Assembly: GCA_030686995.1 (NCBI GenBank) | Contig: CM060706.1 | Coordinates: 143,798,505 to 143,862,504, forward strand | Reading direction: 5' to 3' | DNA: 64,000 nt | Origin: Artemisia argyi | Lineage: Eukaryota > Streptophyta > Magnoliopsida > Asterales > Asteraceae | In this document: positions 10,501 through 21,100 of the stretch, piece by piece | Numbering within the stretch: the first letter of the stretch is position 1 | Layout: the number at the start of each line of letters is the position of its first letter | Program-made: the position numbers and the translations under genes | Notes under the pieces: generated by a model | What the model was told of the DNA's origin: nothing | Databases searched by the model: none | Seen by the model: only the letters and a program-made list of their open reading frames with translations

Positions 10501-10656
10501 TGGTGCATAAAAAAGTTGTAATGAAGTTTTTCTAATTTTGAGTTTTAATACGTTTTTAAATGCACAAAAAAGGAAATTTTAATGCACACTCTCATTAACA
10601 TGATAGGGGTAAAATTGTCACATAATACACAAAAAAATCAAAATTAAAAAGTTTGG
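10501..10656. other. Spacer, AT-rich
   Basis: No coding or repeat structure seen before the MITE at 10660. Confidence 0.5.
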
Positions 10657-10659
10657 TTA

Positions 10660-10951
10660 AGGGTTGGCAACACATGCGGTAGGCTGCGGGGAGGGGTGGT
10701 TCCCCTGCGGGAACACCGCCGCCGACCCTGCCGGGTGGCTGCGGTAGGCAGTGCAGCGGGAAGCTTTACCGCACAAGGTGAGAGCAAAAATCGACCGTTA
10801 GGGGCATTAAAGTGAGTGAGTGAAGGGTGAGGGGTGTGATGCCAACAAAAAGTGAGTGAGTGAAGGAGAAAGTGGGAGAGTGATATGGCATAAGGGGATT
10901 GGGTGTAAGTGAGTGAAGGGATTTGAGGTGAGGGGTGTGTTGCCAACCCCC
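10660..10951. mobile_element. PIF/Harbinger (Tourist)-type MITE, 292 bp
   Basis: Inverted ends GGGTTGGCAACACA (10661-10674) and TGTGTTGCCAACCC (10936-10949). Both sides have the 3-bp duplication TTA (10657-10659 and 10952-10954). The interior is GC-rich, with an internal copy of the end motif (GGGGTGTGATGCCAAC near 10835) and several GTGAGTGAGTGAAG repeats. No ORF of note. The TTA duplication and TIR size fit PIF/Harbinger MITEs. Confidence 0.85.
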
Positions 10952-10954
10952 TTA

Positions 10955-11172
10955 TATAAAAACAAAAATAAATATGACTAAACAACTTAAGAAAAATTGA
11001 CAAATCAAATACATTTTTAGGTAATTATTCCAGTGAGAAACGTTAAGCAAACTTTAACCGTCAATGTTGTAAAAGATTCAAAAGTATAATTGCAAGATTT
11101 CTACAAAATTTATGATATTCCTATGTTGTAACTTGTAACCATCATAAAAAAGAAAGACTTTCTTCGTCCTTA
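10955..11172. other. Spacer between MITE and solo LTR
   Basis: AT-rich; holds the left arm of a 12-bp inverted repeat (11027-11038) whose partner is at 11749-11760, outside the solo LTR. Confidence 0.4.
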
Positions 11173-11177
11173 TTCCT

Positions 11178-11707
11178 TGTTAGAATTAATGGATCACAGT
11201 AATCTGAGAGTCGTGTAAACACTTCAGATCGAAGTATTTCGATGGTTCTATCGAAATCTTTAATCAGATAAAACTCAGATTTTTTAACTAAAAATTTGTT
11301 TTTGATTGTTATGAAACAGAACCAGAGAAAAACGATGTATTGACCAACCAACGGTTATAACTGCTATGCAGTTATATAACCGTTAAGACAACAAAATTAC
11401 GGGGCAAAATATATGTCCAAATAACGGGAAATTTTATTTTTAAGTGCGCTGCCCCTTGGACCCTGCCAGGGGCTGCCGCCCCTTGGACCCTGCTGCCAGG
11501 GGCTACCGCCCCTTGGCGCCCCTGGAACCCCGCTACCGGGGGCGCTGCCCCCGGACCCCCGTGATTCGGGGCGATAATCACAATAACGTCATACAAGTGT
11601 GCACTCCACACAATCCTGACTTGTTGAACATTTATCATGATTACACATTGGTCAACTAAGTCAATCCATTACACTTAAATCATATTGGTGATGTAAAATC
11701 ACCAACA
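11178..11707 (-). mobile_element. Solo LTR (Copia-like), 530 bp, perfect TSD
   Basis: Flanked by TTCCT at 11173-11177 and 11708-11712, with termini TGTT...AACA. On the minus strand it begins TGTTGGTGATTTTACATCAC, an opening I associate with Tork-type Copia LTRs, so minus orientation is preferred. It contains a GC-rich block (11449-11575) and an inverted repeat around AACGGTTATAACTGC (11351-11386). No internal region or second LTR is present, so it is the product of intra-element recombination. Confidence 0.8.
11449..11575. repeat. GC-rich repeated palindromic block inside solo LTR
   Basis: Three to four copies of a GCTGCCCCTTGGACCCTG-like unit interleaved with CAGGGGC and CCGGGGGC complements. 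They can fold into stacked hairpins and contrast sharply with the AT-rich surroundings. Confidence 0.8.
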
Positions 11708-11712
11708 TTCCT

Positions 11713-12085
11713 TATGGTTTCATCTTAGCTATTGACTTTTTTTGGTTATTCTCACTGGAACAATACAGTCACAATTACTTAAAAGAGTTACGATCAAAAA
11801 AACTTCATGCATACACACACATTCACAATTACTTAAAAGAGTTACGATCAAATGAGAATTAAAATTAAAATGAGAAGGACAAGAAGAAACACAACCACAT
11901 ATTTCAGATGCATCTACGAAAAGCAAATCACACAAAAGTGTATTCAACTTATACCCAATTTTAATTTAAGGTACTGCATTTTTTCCCCCCAATTTAATGT
12001 ACCAAACTTTTTTTTAGTTGCAATGTTAGACGATTTATAGGTTACCAAGTTACTTAAAAAAGAGTTGCAATGTTAGATGATTTAT
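11713..12085. other. Spacer with short duplications
   Basis: Two copies of a ~26-bp segment containing ACTTAAAAGAGTTACGATCA (11771-11797 and 11825-11850), and two copies of a ~24-bp segment ending GATTTATAGGTT (12020-12043 and 12066-12090). The latter forms the target of the next element. No gene seen. Confidence 0.7.
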
Positions 12086-12090
12086 AGGTT

Positions 12091-12626
12091 TGATAGAACT
12101 CATGCATGCGTCATCTTCTAAGTTCTAAGATCGTTTTGGACTCCATGTTGTTTAGACATTGATCTAGGATAAACTATAAGCACAATGATAATAATAAGCA
12201 CAGCGGAATAACATAAAGATTATTATTATTATCAACAAGGTTCTTCGTCATCATCTCTAACATATATTAATAATTTACAGCCCCAATCCTACTTGATCAA
12301 GGTAGAACAACCTTGAGGCTATACTAAACTAATCAACTAAACCCTAGGCGTTTTCCAAAATCCCTACGCCTAGGTTCCCACACACACACACCTTTGGTGT
12401 TTACATCTTGTACGTACTATAAAACTAATGACCCTGTGTCTCTTTATATACTAGAGACATCTAGGGTTTACAAGAGGAATCATAATACAATTAGGAAACT
12501 AAATATTCTTTTTAGAATCTTCCAAATCCTCCATCTTTTTGTAGTTTCCCTTCTTGTCACTTCAAGCCCTTCATGTTTCATTCTTCTTGTTTTGTATCAT
12601 CAAATCAATAAATATAATTCCCAACA
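12091..12626 (-). repeat. 3' LTR of non-coding element
   Basis: Direct repeat of 14323-14860. On the minus strand it begins TGTTGGGAATTATATT and ends in CA. Confidence 0.9.
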
Positions 12627-12642
12627 ATCTTCCCCTATTTGA
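12627..12642 (-). other. Polypurine tract of non-coding element
   Basis: On the minus strand AATAGGGGAAGAT directly precedes the 3' LTR. Confidence 0.7.
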
Positions 12643-13498
12643 TGATGACAAAACAAACACCTTCTTGTACGAACTTCCCTAGACGAAGTAGAAAAGTTGA
12701 GATAATTAAATTCTCTCCATGAATGAAACAATCTTTGTCTTCCCCTTAAGCCATGCCATGCCACTCCAAATCTCTTCTAACATCTCTTCCCATTTTTGTT
12801 ATCAACAAATAGGGAACACATAATCAATAAAAACTTCCCCTTGAGTGGTGCATGTACATCAAATGATTAAACACATAATAAGATACATCCCCTGAAATTA
12901 ATGTGTTAACCATCTTCATGATTCTTCAAATCTGTAGGCTCCTTGTAATGATCACTTGTGAAGAAAATCAAGTATAACGAATTTGATGAAGAAGTAGAAT
13001 TTCCCAAACTTGTGTCTTAAATCTTTACTATCCACGTAACTCCATACTTATACCCAACCATAAATATAAGTAGACCGCAATCCCTTGACAAAATCCTCAA
13101 CTAATATGAGACACTGAGCACTACAATGTAACTCCTTCAAGTGATAGACAATGTGTGCATAGAGCATCATAAGAAAAATCACACATTGCTAGATTCATCA
13201 AGCTATATAATAAGAACACAAACCCAAATAATTCCACTTCATCTTCAAATAAGTGATAAACAATCTCCTTCGTAATCAATTATTCCAATAAGAATCAAAT
13301 ACGAGCCTGTTAAAACTTTTAAGAACATAAACTTCTTCCTGTGTGTGCGAATCAAATAACTTGTGTGTGTAAACTAACATCAATCAAACTCATCGCGACT
13401 TCCCCTCACTGCTTATAAATCATGCATTGTCTTCATAAATCATCTAAACGCAGCAGTAGGTTAAACATACTCGTAGCAGTAGAGTCAAAATTCAACGG

Positions 13499-13790
13499 CA
13501 GTACTTTCATAAGACTAGCAGTACTTTCAAATAGCTAGCGGTACTTTGAAATATATACGAACAGCACCTTGGATAAAGCAGTACGTTGAACATTCACCAA
13601 GCAGTACGTTGAATCAAACAGCAGTACTTTGAAGATAGAAGTACTTTGAAGATAGAAGTACTTTGAATCAGCATAAGTACTTTGGAGAAGTACTTTGAAT
13701 CAGCAGAAGTACTTTGGAGAAGTACTTTGAACTAGCAGTACTTTCAATGAGAAGTACTTTAAAATAATGAACGAGCAGTACTTTGAGAAG
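13499..13790. repeat. Degenerate AGTACTTTGAA short-repeat array
   Basis: About fifteen copies of (C/A)AGTACTTTGAA separated by 5-20 bp within 290 bp of the interior. Each contains the palindrome GTAC. It is not in an ORF; variants replace TTTG with GTTG or TTTC. Confidence 0.85.
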
Positions 13791-14302
13791 GTAATCATTA
13801 TATCAGTAGCCTTAGCAACAATAACGCGCGAATAACCAGTAACCTTACTCATTCACATCAACTATATCACAAATTAATTCTTGTAATACTACAGATGTCG
13901 TGTCTTATATGTCACTACTAGGGTTCATCATCAATCAATGATTGACTCACCAAAGCTAGTAGAAACATAACTAATCGCCTTTATGATTAATCAAACCAAG
14001 TGAGAACGAATTCAGAAAGATCGATGCCTAAAAACCTTAAAAATCAACTTGCTGAAACGTTTTCTGCAGCAGACTTCGAGATACCAGAACTTTTTACTAA
14101 GAGTTCAGATCGACGATCCCTCCGGTGAAACTCTTCCTTGATATGTTGAGAACCTCCAGTAAAAATTTCAGCCCGATCCAACGGTTAACGAATGAGATAT
14201 CGTCGTTTGAAAACAGCTCTGCAGAAAAATACGAACATATGCACCAGACACGAATTTTCTTCTTTTTCATTAAAAAACCTTGTAGATCCCTAGATCGAGA
14301 GC

Positions 14303-14320
14303 CCCCTTGCTCTGATACCA
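14303..14320 (-). other. Primer binding site (Met-tRNA type), minus strand
   Basis: On the minus strand TGGTATCAGAGCAAGGGG follows the 5' LTR after a 2-base spacer. Confidence 0.9.
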
Positions 14321-14322
14321 CT

Positions 14323-14860
14323 TGATAAAACTCATGCATGCGTCATCTTCTAAGTTCTAAGATCGTTTTGGACTCCATGTTGTTTAGACATTGATCTAGG
14401 ATAAACTATAAGCACAATGATAATAATAAGCACAGCGGAATAACATAAAGATTATTATTATTATCAACAAGGTTCTTCGTCATCATCTCTAACATATATT
14501 AATAATTTACAGCCCCAATCCTACTTGATCAAGGTAGAACGACCTTGAGGCTATACTAAACTAATCAACTAAACCCTAGGCGTTTTCCAAAATCCCTATG
14601 CCTAGGTTCCCACACACACACACACCTTTGGTGTTTACATCTTGTACGTACTATAAAACTAATGACCCTATGTCTCTTTATATACTAGAGACATCTAGGG
14701 TTTACAAGAGGAATCATAATACAATTAGGAAACTAAATATTCTTTTTAAAATCTTCCAAATCCTCCATCTTTTTGTAGTTTCCCTTCTTGTCACTTCAAG
14801 CCCTTCATGTTTCATTCTTCTTGTTTTGTAACATCAAATCAATAAATATAATTCCCAACA
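14323..14860 (-). repeat. 5' LTR of non-coding element
   Basis: Pairs with 12091-12626; 538 bp, one extra CA pair in the ACACAC stretch. Confidence 0.9.
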
Positions 14861-14865
14861 AGGTT

Positions 14866-15156
14866 ATACCAAAAAACACAACCACATATTTCAGATGCAT
14901 CTACGAAGAGTATTACAATAAATTAATCGAACTAATCTCACGCTTCACAGTTCATACATCACACATAGCCCATGGCCAACCTTATTTAGGCATTTACCCA
15001 TAACAACATAAGCCCAAATGTGAGTACTTGATTCATCGCCATGCTTTAATTATGGCATAATTTGTAGTATATAATTATGTCACATTAGCAACTAACAACA
15101 TCTTTTGGTATATTTTTCGACATAACAATCATTTCTCAAATTGCATATTGCGAGGT
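14866..15156. other. Spacer
   Basis: Contains a ~32-bp segment (AACCACATATTTCAGATGCA and following, ~14878-14909) that also occurs at ~11889-11920 on the other side of the non-coding element. No gene seen. Confidence 0.5.
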
Positions 15157-15164
15157 GGTATCAG

Positions 15165-15463
15165 CAGAGCCGGCTTTGAGGGTGTGCAAAGTGAGCGACC
15201 GCACAGGGCCTCAAATTTTTAAGGATCTCAAAATTTGTTCCGTTAATAATTATATGCATGTGTATGCATATTTTTCTCAAAGAAAAAAATATTTAGATGC
15301 GAAAGTATCTTAAATGAGTAACATGTTAGAACGTTTGGCTAACTAATTGCATTATATCTTATACATGATGAAACTTTATATATAGCACTCCTTATGAAAA
15401 GGCATCATTATTTAATTTCGTCCAGGGCCCTCAAAAATTTCATAAATTCATGAGACGGCCCTG
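15165..15463. mobile_element. hAT-type MITE, 299 bp, 8-bp TSD
   Basis: Perfect 8-bp duplication GGTATCAG at 15157-15164 and 15464-15471. The ends are CAGAGCCGGCTTTGAGG and, reverse-complemented, CAGGGCCGTCTCATG, giving imperfect inverted termini that start CAG as in hAT elements. AT-rich interior, no ORF. Confidence 0.85.
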
Positions 15464-15471
15464 GGTATCAG

Positions 15472-17293
15472 GGCTGAAAAACAAGATGCGTCGAATACGA
15501 TTGTGGTACGTGCAAGTGAAGAACCAAAAATATAAATAGTATTTACAACATGTCAATTTTGTTGAGGTAGTTTATAATTTTTTTCATTACTTTTTTCTCA
15601 TCATAAATACACACATTGCAAGTTTATACTTTATATAATAACATATAGAAAGATATTACTCGGTGATGTTTTATGGATTTTATTAACACTATTCTGGGGC
15701 ATGGGATATTCCGATAAACTATTGAAGATGTACTACTATTATAAATCCACGTGATCCACACGGAAATATATCTGGATTTATACGTGGTTCTCTTTTGACT
15801 CTCCATGATCCATGTGATTTTAATGTCTTGAAATTATGGGGACCAGCTTCTATAAAAACTAAAACCTTGATAGTGTGAATGTGTGATTATGTAGCTGTAT
15901 AAGTTTAATGGAAACCACTTATCACTATACTAATTGACCTTAAAACACTAGAGTACGTAAACCTTTGTAAACCGATTTGACCTCAATGTTAGTATAGATC
16001 TTTTGATATAGATCGCTAATATTTGACATAACAAGTGTTCTTACGAATTGAGAATATTACAAATGACAAGTTCTTGATTGTAGATTATGACAATTTACAA
16101 AACACGTGTCACATTAAAAACTTACTTTTAATTTTTTTAAAGATCATGAAGTTATGTTCATCTCGTTACATTATACTTGCATAATGTGAAAAACCAGTCA
16201 CATAATCATATTAGATGTGCTTTTGAAACATGTTCATAATGTGTGTTAAATCTTAAATAAATAAACAAAACTATTATTATCCTACTTATGCTTTTACTTT
16301 TTCTCGTTTACAAACAAAACGGTGGCCGGTAGCTGCACGAAATGAGTATCTTTTGTTGGCTTGTTGCTTAATGCCTTAATCATTAATTGATCAATGGACA
16401 CTTTGTTTAAGATGGAGTGTTATGGCTTGTAAATTTTTTTGTTTGTGCTCGAAACAACAATGTTATTTTATCATGTTTAGGGCAATTTGTTGTTAAATGA
16501 TAGGAAAAAGCAAATTAAAGTAGAGTATTTTATACTGTGATTTATCCAATAAGAAGTCATTAACTTCGCACCACTTGTTCAACAACTCTAATCATTTAAC
16601 GCTAAGTCGCAATTAATTATTAAAATATTATCTAACATAACTTTAAAACCGATAAAATATTGTAAAATAGTACAGTACTCCCTATATGTAAAGCTTATAT
16701 AGTTATATATATACTTGCCCAGCTCAGTTCTACTACTACACATTTTTATTTTTATACGCGAGTTAAAATAAATACAAAGCATATTTATTATCTCAATAAA
16801 TCATGTGCCGTCCTAAAAAGTAGTGTTCATATAATCATATACGTAGTAGTACTTAAAACTACAGCTTACTTGTGATGGAGACATATCTTAATTTGGTTGA
16901 CTACTAAACGAGTGTATGAACGAAGAGAGAGTTAAACACGTGATATATCTATCTATCTATTGTGTAACTACTGAAAATTAAAAGACTTATAAAATACACA
17001 TGCATGGCTGGTGCTCACCGACGTTAACAGCCGCATTCTCCTGTATAAGATTGATTATAGCTAGGTCCTACCACCGTTGTTATCACACGCGGTTCACCAC
17101 TCTCTATCCAGGCAGGGTGTTAGATTTTTATGTTGTGTTGAATCTTTAATTATGGGCCTCTAATATTTTATCTTTCAACAAGTTTGTTTGTCAGCGAAGT
17201 TTCAAGTTTTTTGTTTTGGTTATACACTTACTATTAAATGATAATGAGAAAAGTATTTCAGCTTGTATAATTGTTTTACATTTTTTAATTAAC
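15472..17293. other. AT-rich intergenic stretch, 1.8 kb
   Basis: I find no convincing ORF, terminal repeat or RNA gene. Only short A/T-rich motifs and a (CTAT)n-like TATCTATCTATCTAT near 16947 are visible. Confidence 0.5.
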
Positions 17294-17330
17294 TAGCAGG
17301 GTATTCGCGCGTTGCAGCGGCGGGTACTCT
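17294..17330 (-). mobile_element. Helitron-like 3' terminus (minus strand)
   Basis: On the minus strand a GC-rich hairpin-prone stretch (CGCCGCTGCAACGCGCG) is followed after about 10 nt by CTAG and then a host T in AT-rich DNA, as expected for a Helitron 3' end. The stem is imperfect, and I cannot place the matching TC 5' end, which may lie past 43781 because a 23-kb nest interrupts the segment. Confidence 0.4.
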
Positions 17331-17419
17331 GAAATTAAATTTTTCGATTAATAATGTATTTTAGTTTATTATGTTATTTTTGACAATAAATTTACGGATA
17401 TCAAGAATTTCGTATAACT

Positions 17420-17530
17420 CGTGCCCGTTCGGGCTCGAGCCCATTGGCCCGTGCCTGTTCGGGCTCGAGCCCGTTTGGTCCGCGCCCGTTCGGGCTCAAG
17501 CCCATTTGGCCCGTTGCCGGTTCGGGCTTG
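17420..17530. repeat. Tandem GC-rich palindromic repeat (~31 bp x 3.6)
   Basis: Units contain GCCCGTTCGGGCTCGAGCCC, which is self-complementary in two overlapping ways, separated by ATTGGCC/GTTTGGTC. It stands out as GC-rich within AT-rich DNA. Confidence 0.85.
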
Positions 17531-17707
17531 AATATTTGTATAATGTGCTTTATTATTTGTAGTACTGAAATTTAATGCAGGAATTGTGTTTAATTTGGTT
17601 ATACAATATGCTTGATAATTTGTATTTGAAATGGTTGTTTTAATAAATGTATTAATTGTATTTATTGACCAGTTAAATAATTGACTACATTAAATAGCAT
17701 TAATGTG

Positions 17708-18115
17708 GTGTTTTGTTGTACACTATGCTTCTTGTCTGGTACGTCTAAAAATTATGTGCATTAAAGTGTTGTACGCTATGTTTCTTTTCTTGTAAGTAGT
17801 AGTCATTAATAACATTGACCACTTTAATAGCATTAATGTTGTAAGTCTGAAAATTACATCATGCTTATTTTGTTGTACACTATGCTCATTTTGTTGTAAA
17901 TCTAAAAATTGGTTACAGCTATTGTACATTGTGCTTAAATGGTTGTAATTTTTGTGATGGGGCATTTTTAATAATATTAATGTTGTTTGATAGAATTTTG
18001 GTCTTAAAATGACACTATGCTTTATTTTGTTGTACAATATGCATATTTTGTTGTAATTCTGAAAATTGAGTGCTTTAAAATGTTGTAAAACCATGCTTAA
18101 TTTCTTGTAAGTCTT
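17708..18115. repeat. Degenerate TTGTTGTACACTATGC array
   Basis: Six or more diverged copies of a ~40-60-bp unit with TTGTTGTACACTATGCTTAT and TTGTAAGTCTGAAAATT. Copies differ by substitutions and indels, so the array is old. Confidence 0.75.
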
Positions 18116-21100
18116 AAAATTTTGGAGAGAGAGTCATTCATGTTTTATACGTAGTATAGATGTGTAACTTTCTAGGGACAGACCGAGGACTTTTAAGAGG
18201 GTGTTGCACAAAAGTTACACCGTAAGAATTGAAAGTAGCAAATAATATTTTTAGGGTTGCACATACCGCATAAATCGATGCACAAAAGTTAAACAAAAAA
18301 AATGTTAGGTTAGATATAAGCATAAATGTTGATTTGGAATTGCTATAGGATGTTTGTTTCAGCTAATTTTTAGACTTTTATATACCCACCTTATGGATGC
18401 TTTGGTTCTAGGTTTATGTTTTTTAAAAGCGAAAAGATTCTTTGTGGAAAACCTCATTTAACCTTATTTTAAGACTTTTATATAGCCACCTTATGGCTTC
18501 TTTCGTTCTAGGTATTATGTGTTTTACGCCCTGGATAACTACGATTGATAAAAGGTCCACCGCCCAAAAAACGATCTCAGCTATCGTTATTGTTCCTGTT
18601 TGCAGGGTATGAGTAAGGCTCTGTCGATTGCAGCTGTCGTTAGTGTTCCTTTTGCTATCTTCGCTAAGGTGCGATTGCAGCTGTTGGTATACTATTGTTT
18701 CTTCATTCGACACCTTATGGCTTCTTTGTAGTTTTTTTTTTTCAGCTTGCAGGGTGCGATTGCAGCTGTCGAGTGTGCTAGGAGGTGGTTTTACGAGTTG
18801 CAATATCATACGGAGGTATAACAGCTGTGATTATTGTTTTTGTTGCGAAATTGGGTCGTTTATGTGAAAATGTTACCTTGCGTGAATTATGTGTGTTCCG
18901 TACTTCCCTTAGCAGGTACAAACCATGGGCAAGGAGCCAATAACAAAAACTGTAAGATTTAATTGGTAACACCTTAGGAGGTTTTAAATCTTATTTTTTA
19001 TTTGCAATCTTCACCAAAATTTTAATTCGGTTTTGATTTTTTTTGTTTTTGTTTGTGTAAAATTCCAGGCAACTATTCATTGAAGGCTTGCCTAAAGAAA
19101 CTGAATACAGGTAAAGTTTTCATTTTTATGAGTTTCACTTTCATAATGTTTCGGCTTATTGCGTTACAAGACTATTAAAAACTAGATTAGCTTTTCCGCT
19201 TAACCTGAAAAAATAGCCGATAAACAGAAATATACCAAAAAATGGCCATACACTTCTGTGTAAAATTCTACTTTTTATAAGGACAATTAATAAAGTTTAT
19301 TAATTTGGTTCATTTGTGTAGGTTTAGAGCCATTGGCGAATATATTATAGACGAAATATGGGTTGTTACGCGGCTTGGATAAAAGTCTGCACGCTACGAA
19401 TTCTGAACTTATGTATTGGTTTCGTAAGGTTCTGTTTTACGATTTTTTATTTATTTACAACCTCAGTGAAAACCCTTTAGTCTTACTCATTTATTCTGCT
19501 TATTTATTATAATTTCAGGACAAGGACCTTTACAACGACCCCGTACAAAGTCTATTGTTACTGGCCTTAATATCTTTATTATGTTGTGGATACTAATTTG
19601 GTAAGAATCCTAACCGAGTTGACAGTTCTAATTTTCTTTTATATTTATTTTATCTAGACAGAGGTTTTCGCATTTGTTCATGTTGTTGGTTTTGCTGAAA
19701 ATGGTGCTTCTTTTGGATTTACGAGTTACACGGTCATTCGGTTATGCCATCAGAGATGAAAGTACCGGTGTTAGAAAAGGCAAATGGAATGAATAATAAT
19801 GAAGGTTTGATTATGACGGATGTGCCGACTATTTTGAGAGTTAATTTAGGGGATCATTTAGTTTTTAATCTTATGTAAATTAATACAAGTTTCTTTTATG
19901 GGTTTGTCCTGAGTTTTTCACACACATTGTCATGTTACTTATTGGTCAATGGAAAAATGGTATTGTGTTTGTTTGGTTAATCGGAAATGTGTCTGTTGTT
20001 TTGGCAGGTTTCTAAGGAGACAGAGAAGCGAAAGGATAAGAATTTTGAGAGATAATTGCTACAATTATAAGCTACAATTACAATAGCCTTAAGTTATTTC
20101 TGAATGGTAATTGCTTTTGTGGAATTCTTGATTGTGTTGTATACCAGAGTAGGTGGTGGACTGATGGTGCGGTGTTATTTTTATACATCTATAACAGTTA
20201 GTGTTATTTACATAACAAGATCATAAAAATTATGAATGAAATCATTCTGCAATGGTTATAACATGTAAAAGCTGTTTTGACCAGCCGCCAATGTAAATCA
20301 GTTTAACTTTTTTTATCTCTCAAGTGTGGAGCTGGAAATTGGGACTGATATAGTAATCAATGGGTTGATTCTGGTTATTGCTAGAAGGGAAACATATTAG
20401 GTGGGTCGAATGTGTCAAATGGGCTAAAATTGTTCACTTTCATTGTGTCAAATGGGCTAAAATTACACTGTCATTGCACATATTCGAGCCAGAAGAACAA
20501 AGTCAATGCACATATTACAGATTAGGTACACTGTCATTGCACATATTCGAGCCAGAAGAACAAAGTTGAGGCGTATAGTTTGAGGAGTAAAGGCTCTAGC
20601 ATGAATATTTATATATAATATGTGCAACTATTATGAGAAGCCGTGATGTTCAAAATTTTTAAATAAACAAAGATGTTTGGATTTGAAGTTAAAAACAATT
20701 ATTGTTTTCTTTGATGATAATACTTTGTATTACTGTATGAAGTTGGAAATTGCATGGGGTCTGTAAAACCTTGCAAAAATCCATATAGTTAACAACGTTT
20801 AATTTTATATTAATCTCTGTCATTATTTTAATCACCATTTTTACAGGAAAATTTGAAATTTTCTTATTATATTAAATGGTTACGATTATGATATCACAAG
20901 ATTCACCAAATGACGAAACCAGTTCTCGACACGATTAACAAAATATTAAAATTCACTAATCCTAAATTAATAACTAATCGGGCCCCTAATATTTTTCAGC
21001 CCAAACATTTCATTCTCGGTTACTATTCATCAACCCAAAATCTATTTTATAATTTTAAGTATATTCGACTAGTAAACATGCTACAAAATGACTCTCGTTC

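Larger units (their letters stand above)
12091..14860 (-). mobile_element. Non-coding LTR retrotransposon, 2770 bp
   Basis: Two LTRs (12091-12626 and 14323-14860) flank a 1.7-kb interior. Target duplication AGGTT is perfect at 12086-12090 and 14861-14865. The primer binding site (minus) lies just inside the right LTR and a purine tract just inside the left one, so transcription runs right to left. No gag or pol motif is found. The LTRs differ by about six substitutions and a CA-repeat indel over ~536 bp, so the insertion is fairly young and must have used enzymes in trans. Size lies between TRIM and LARD classes. Confidence 0.9.
17294..20756. other. Repeat-rich segment with exon-like fragments, left of the nest
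   Basis: Includes two arrays (below), a duplicated ~42-bp segment around GACTTTTATATA (18374 and 18473), repeated GCGATTGCAGCTGT motifs (18610-18775), and a ~39-bp pair containing GTCATTGCACATATTCGAGC (20468 and 20530). A short stretch at ~19070-19110 is bounded by an AG acceptor and GTAAAG donor and reads LFIEGLPKETEY, like an RNA-binding-protein exon. Around 19680-19770 a frame reads VFAFVHVVGFAENGASFGFT. These may be captured gene fragments; no source gene is identified. Confidence 0.4.

Noticed and set aside
11027..11760. 12-bp inverted repeat TCCAGTGAGAA / TTCTCACTGGA surrounding the solo LTR as a transposon
   Set aside because: No matching target duplication, and the CACT/AGTG ends are in the wrong orientation for CACTA elements. 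Probably chance or an older relic.
13499..13790. CRISPR-like array
   Set aside because: Eukaryotic context, repeats too short and spacing irregular, no cas genes.
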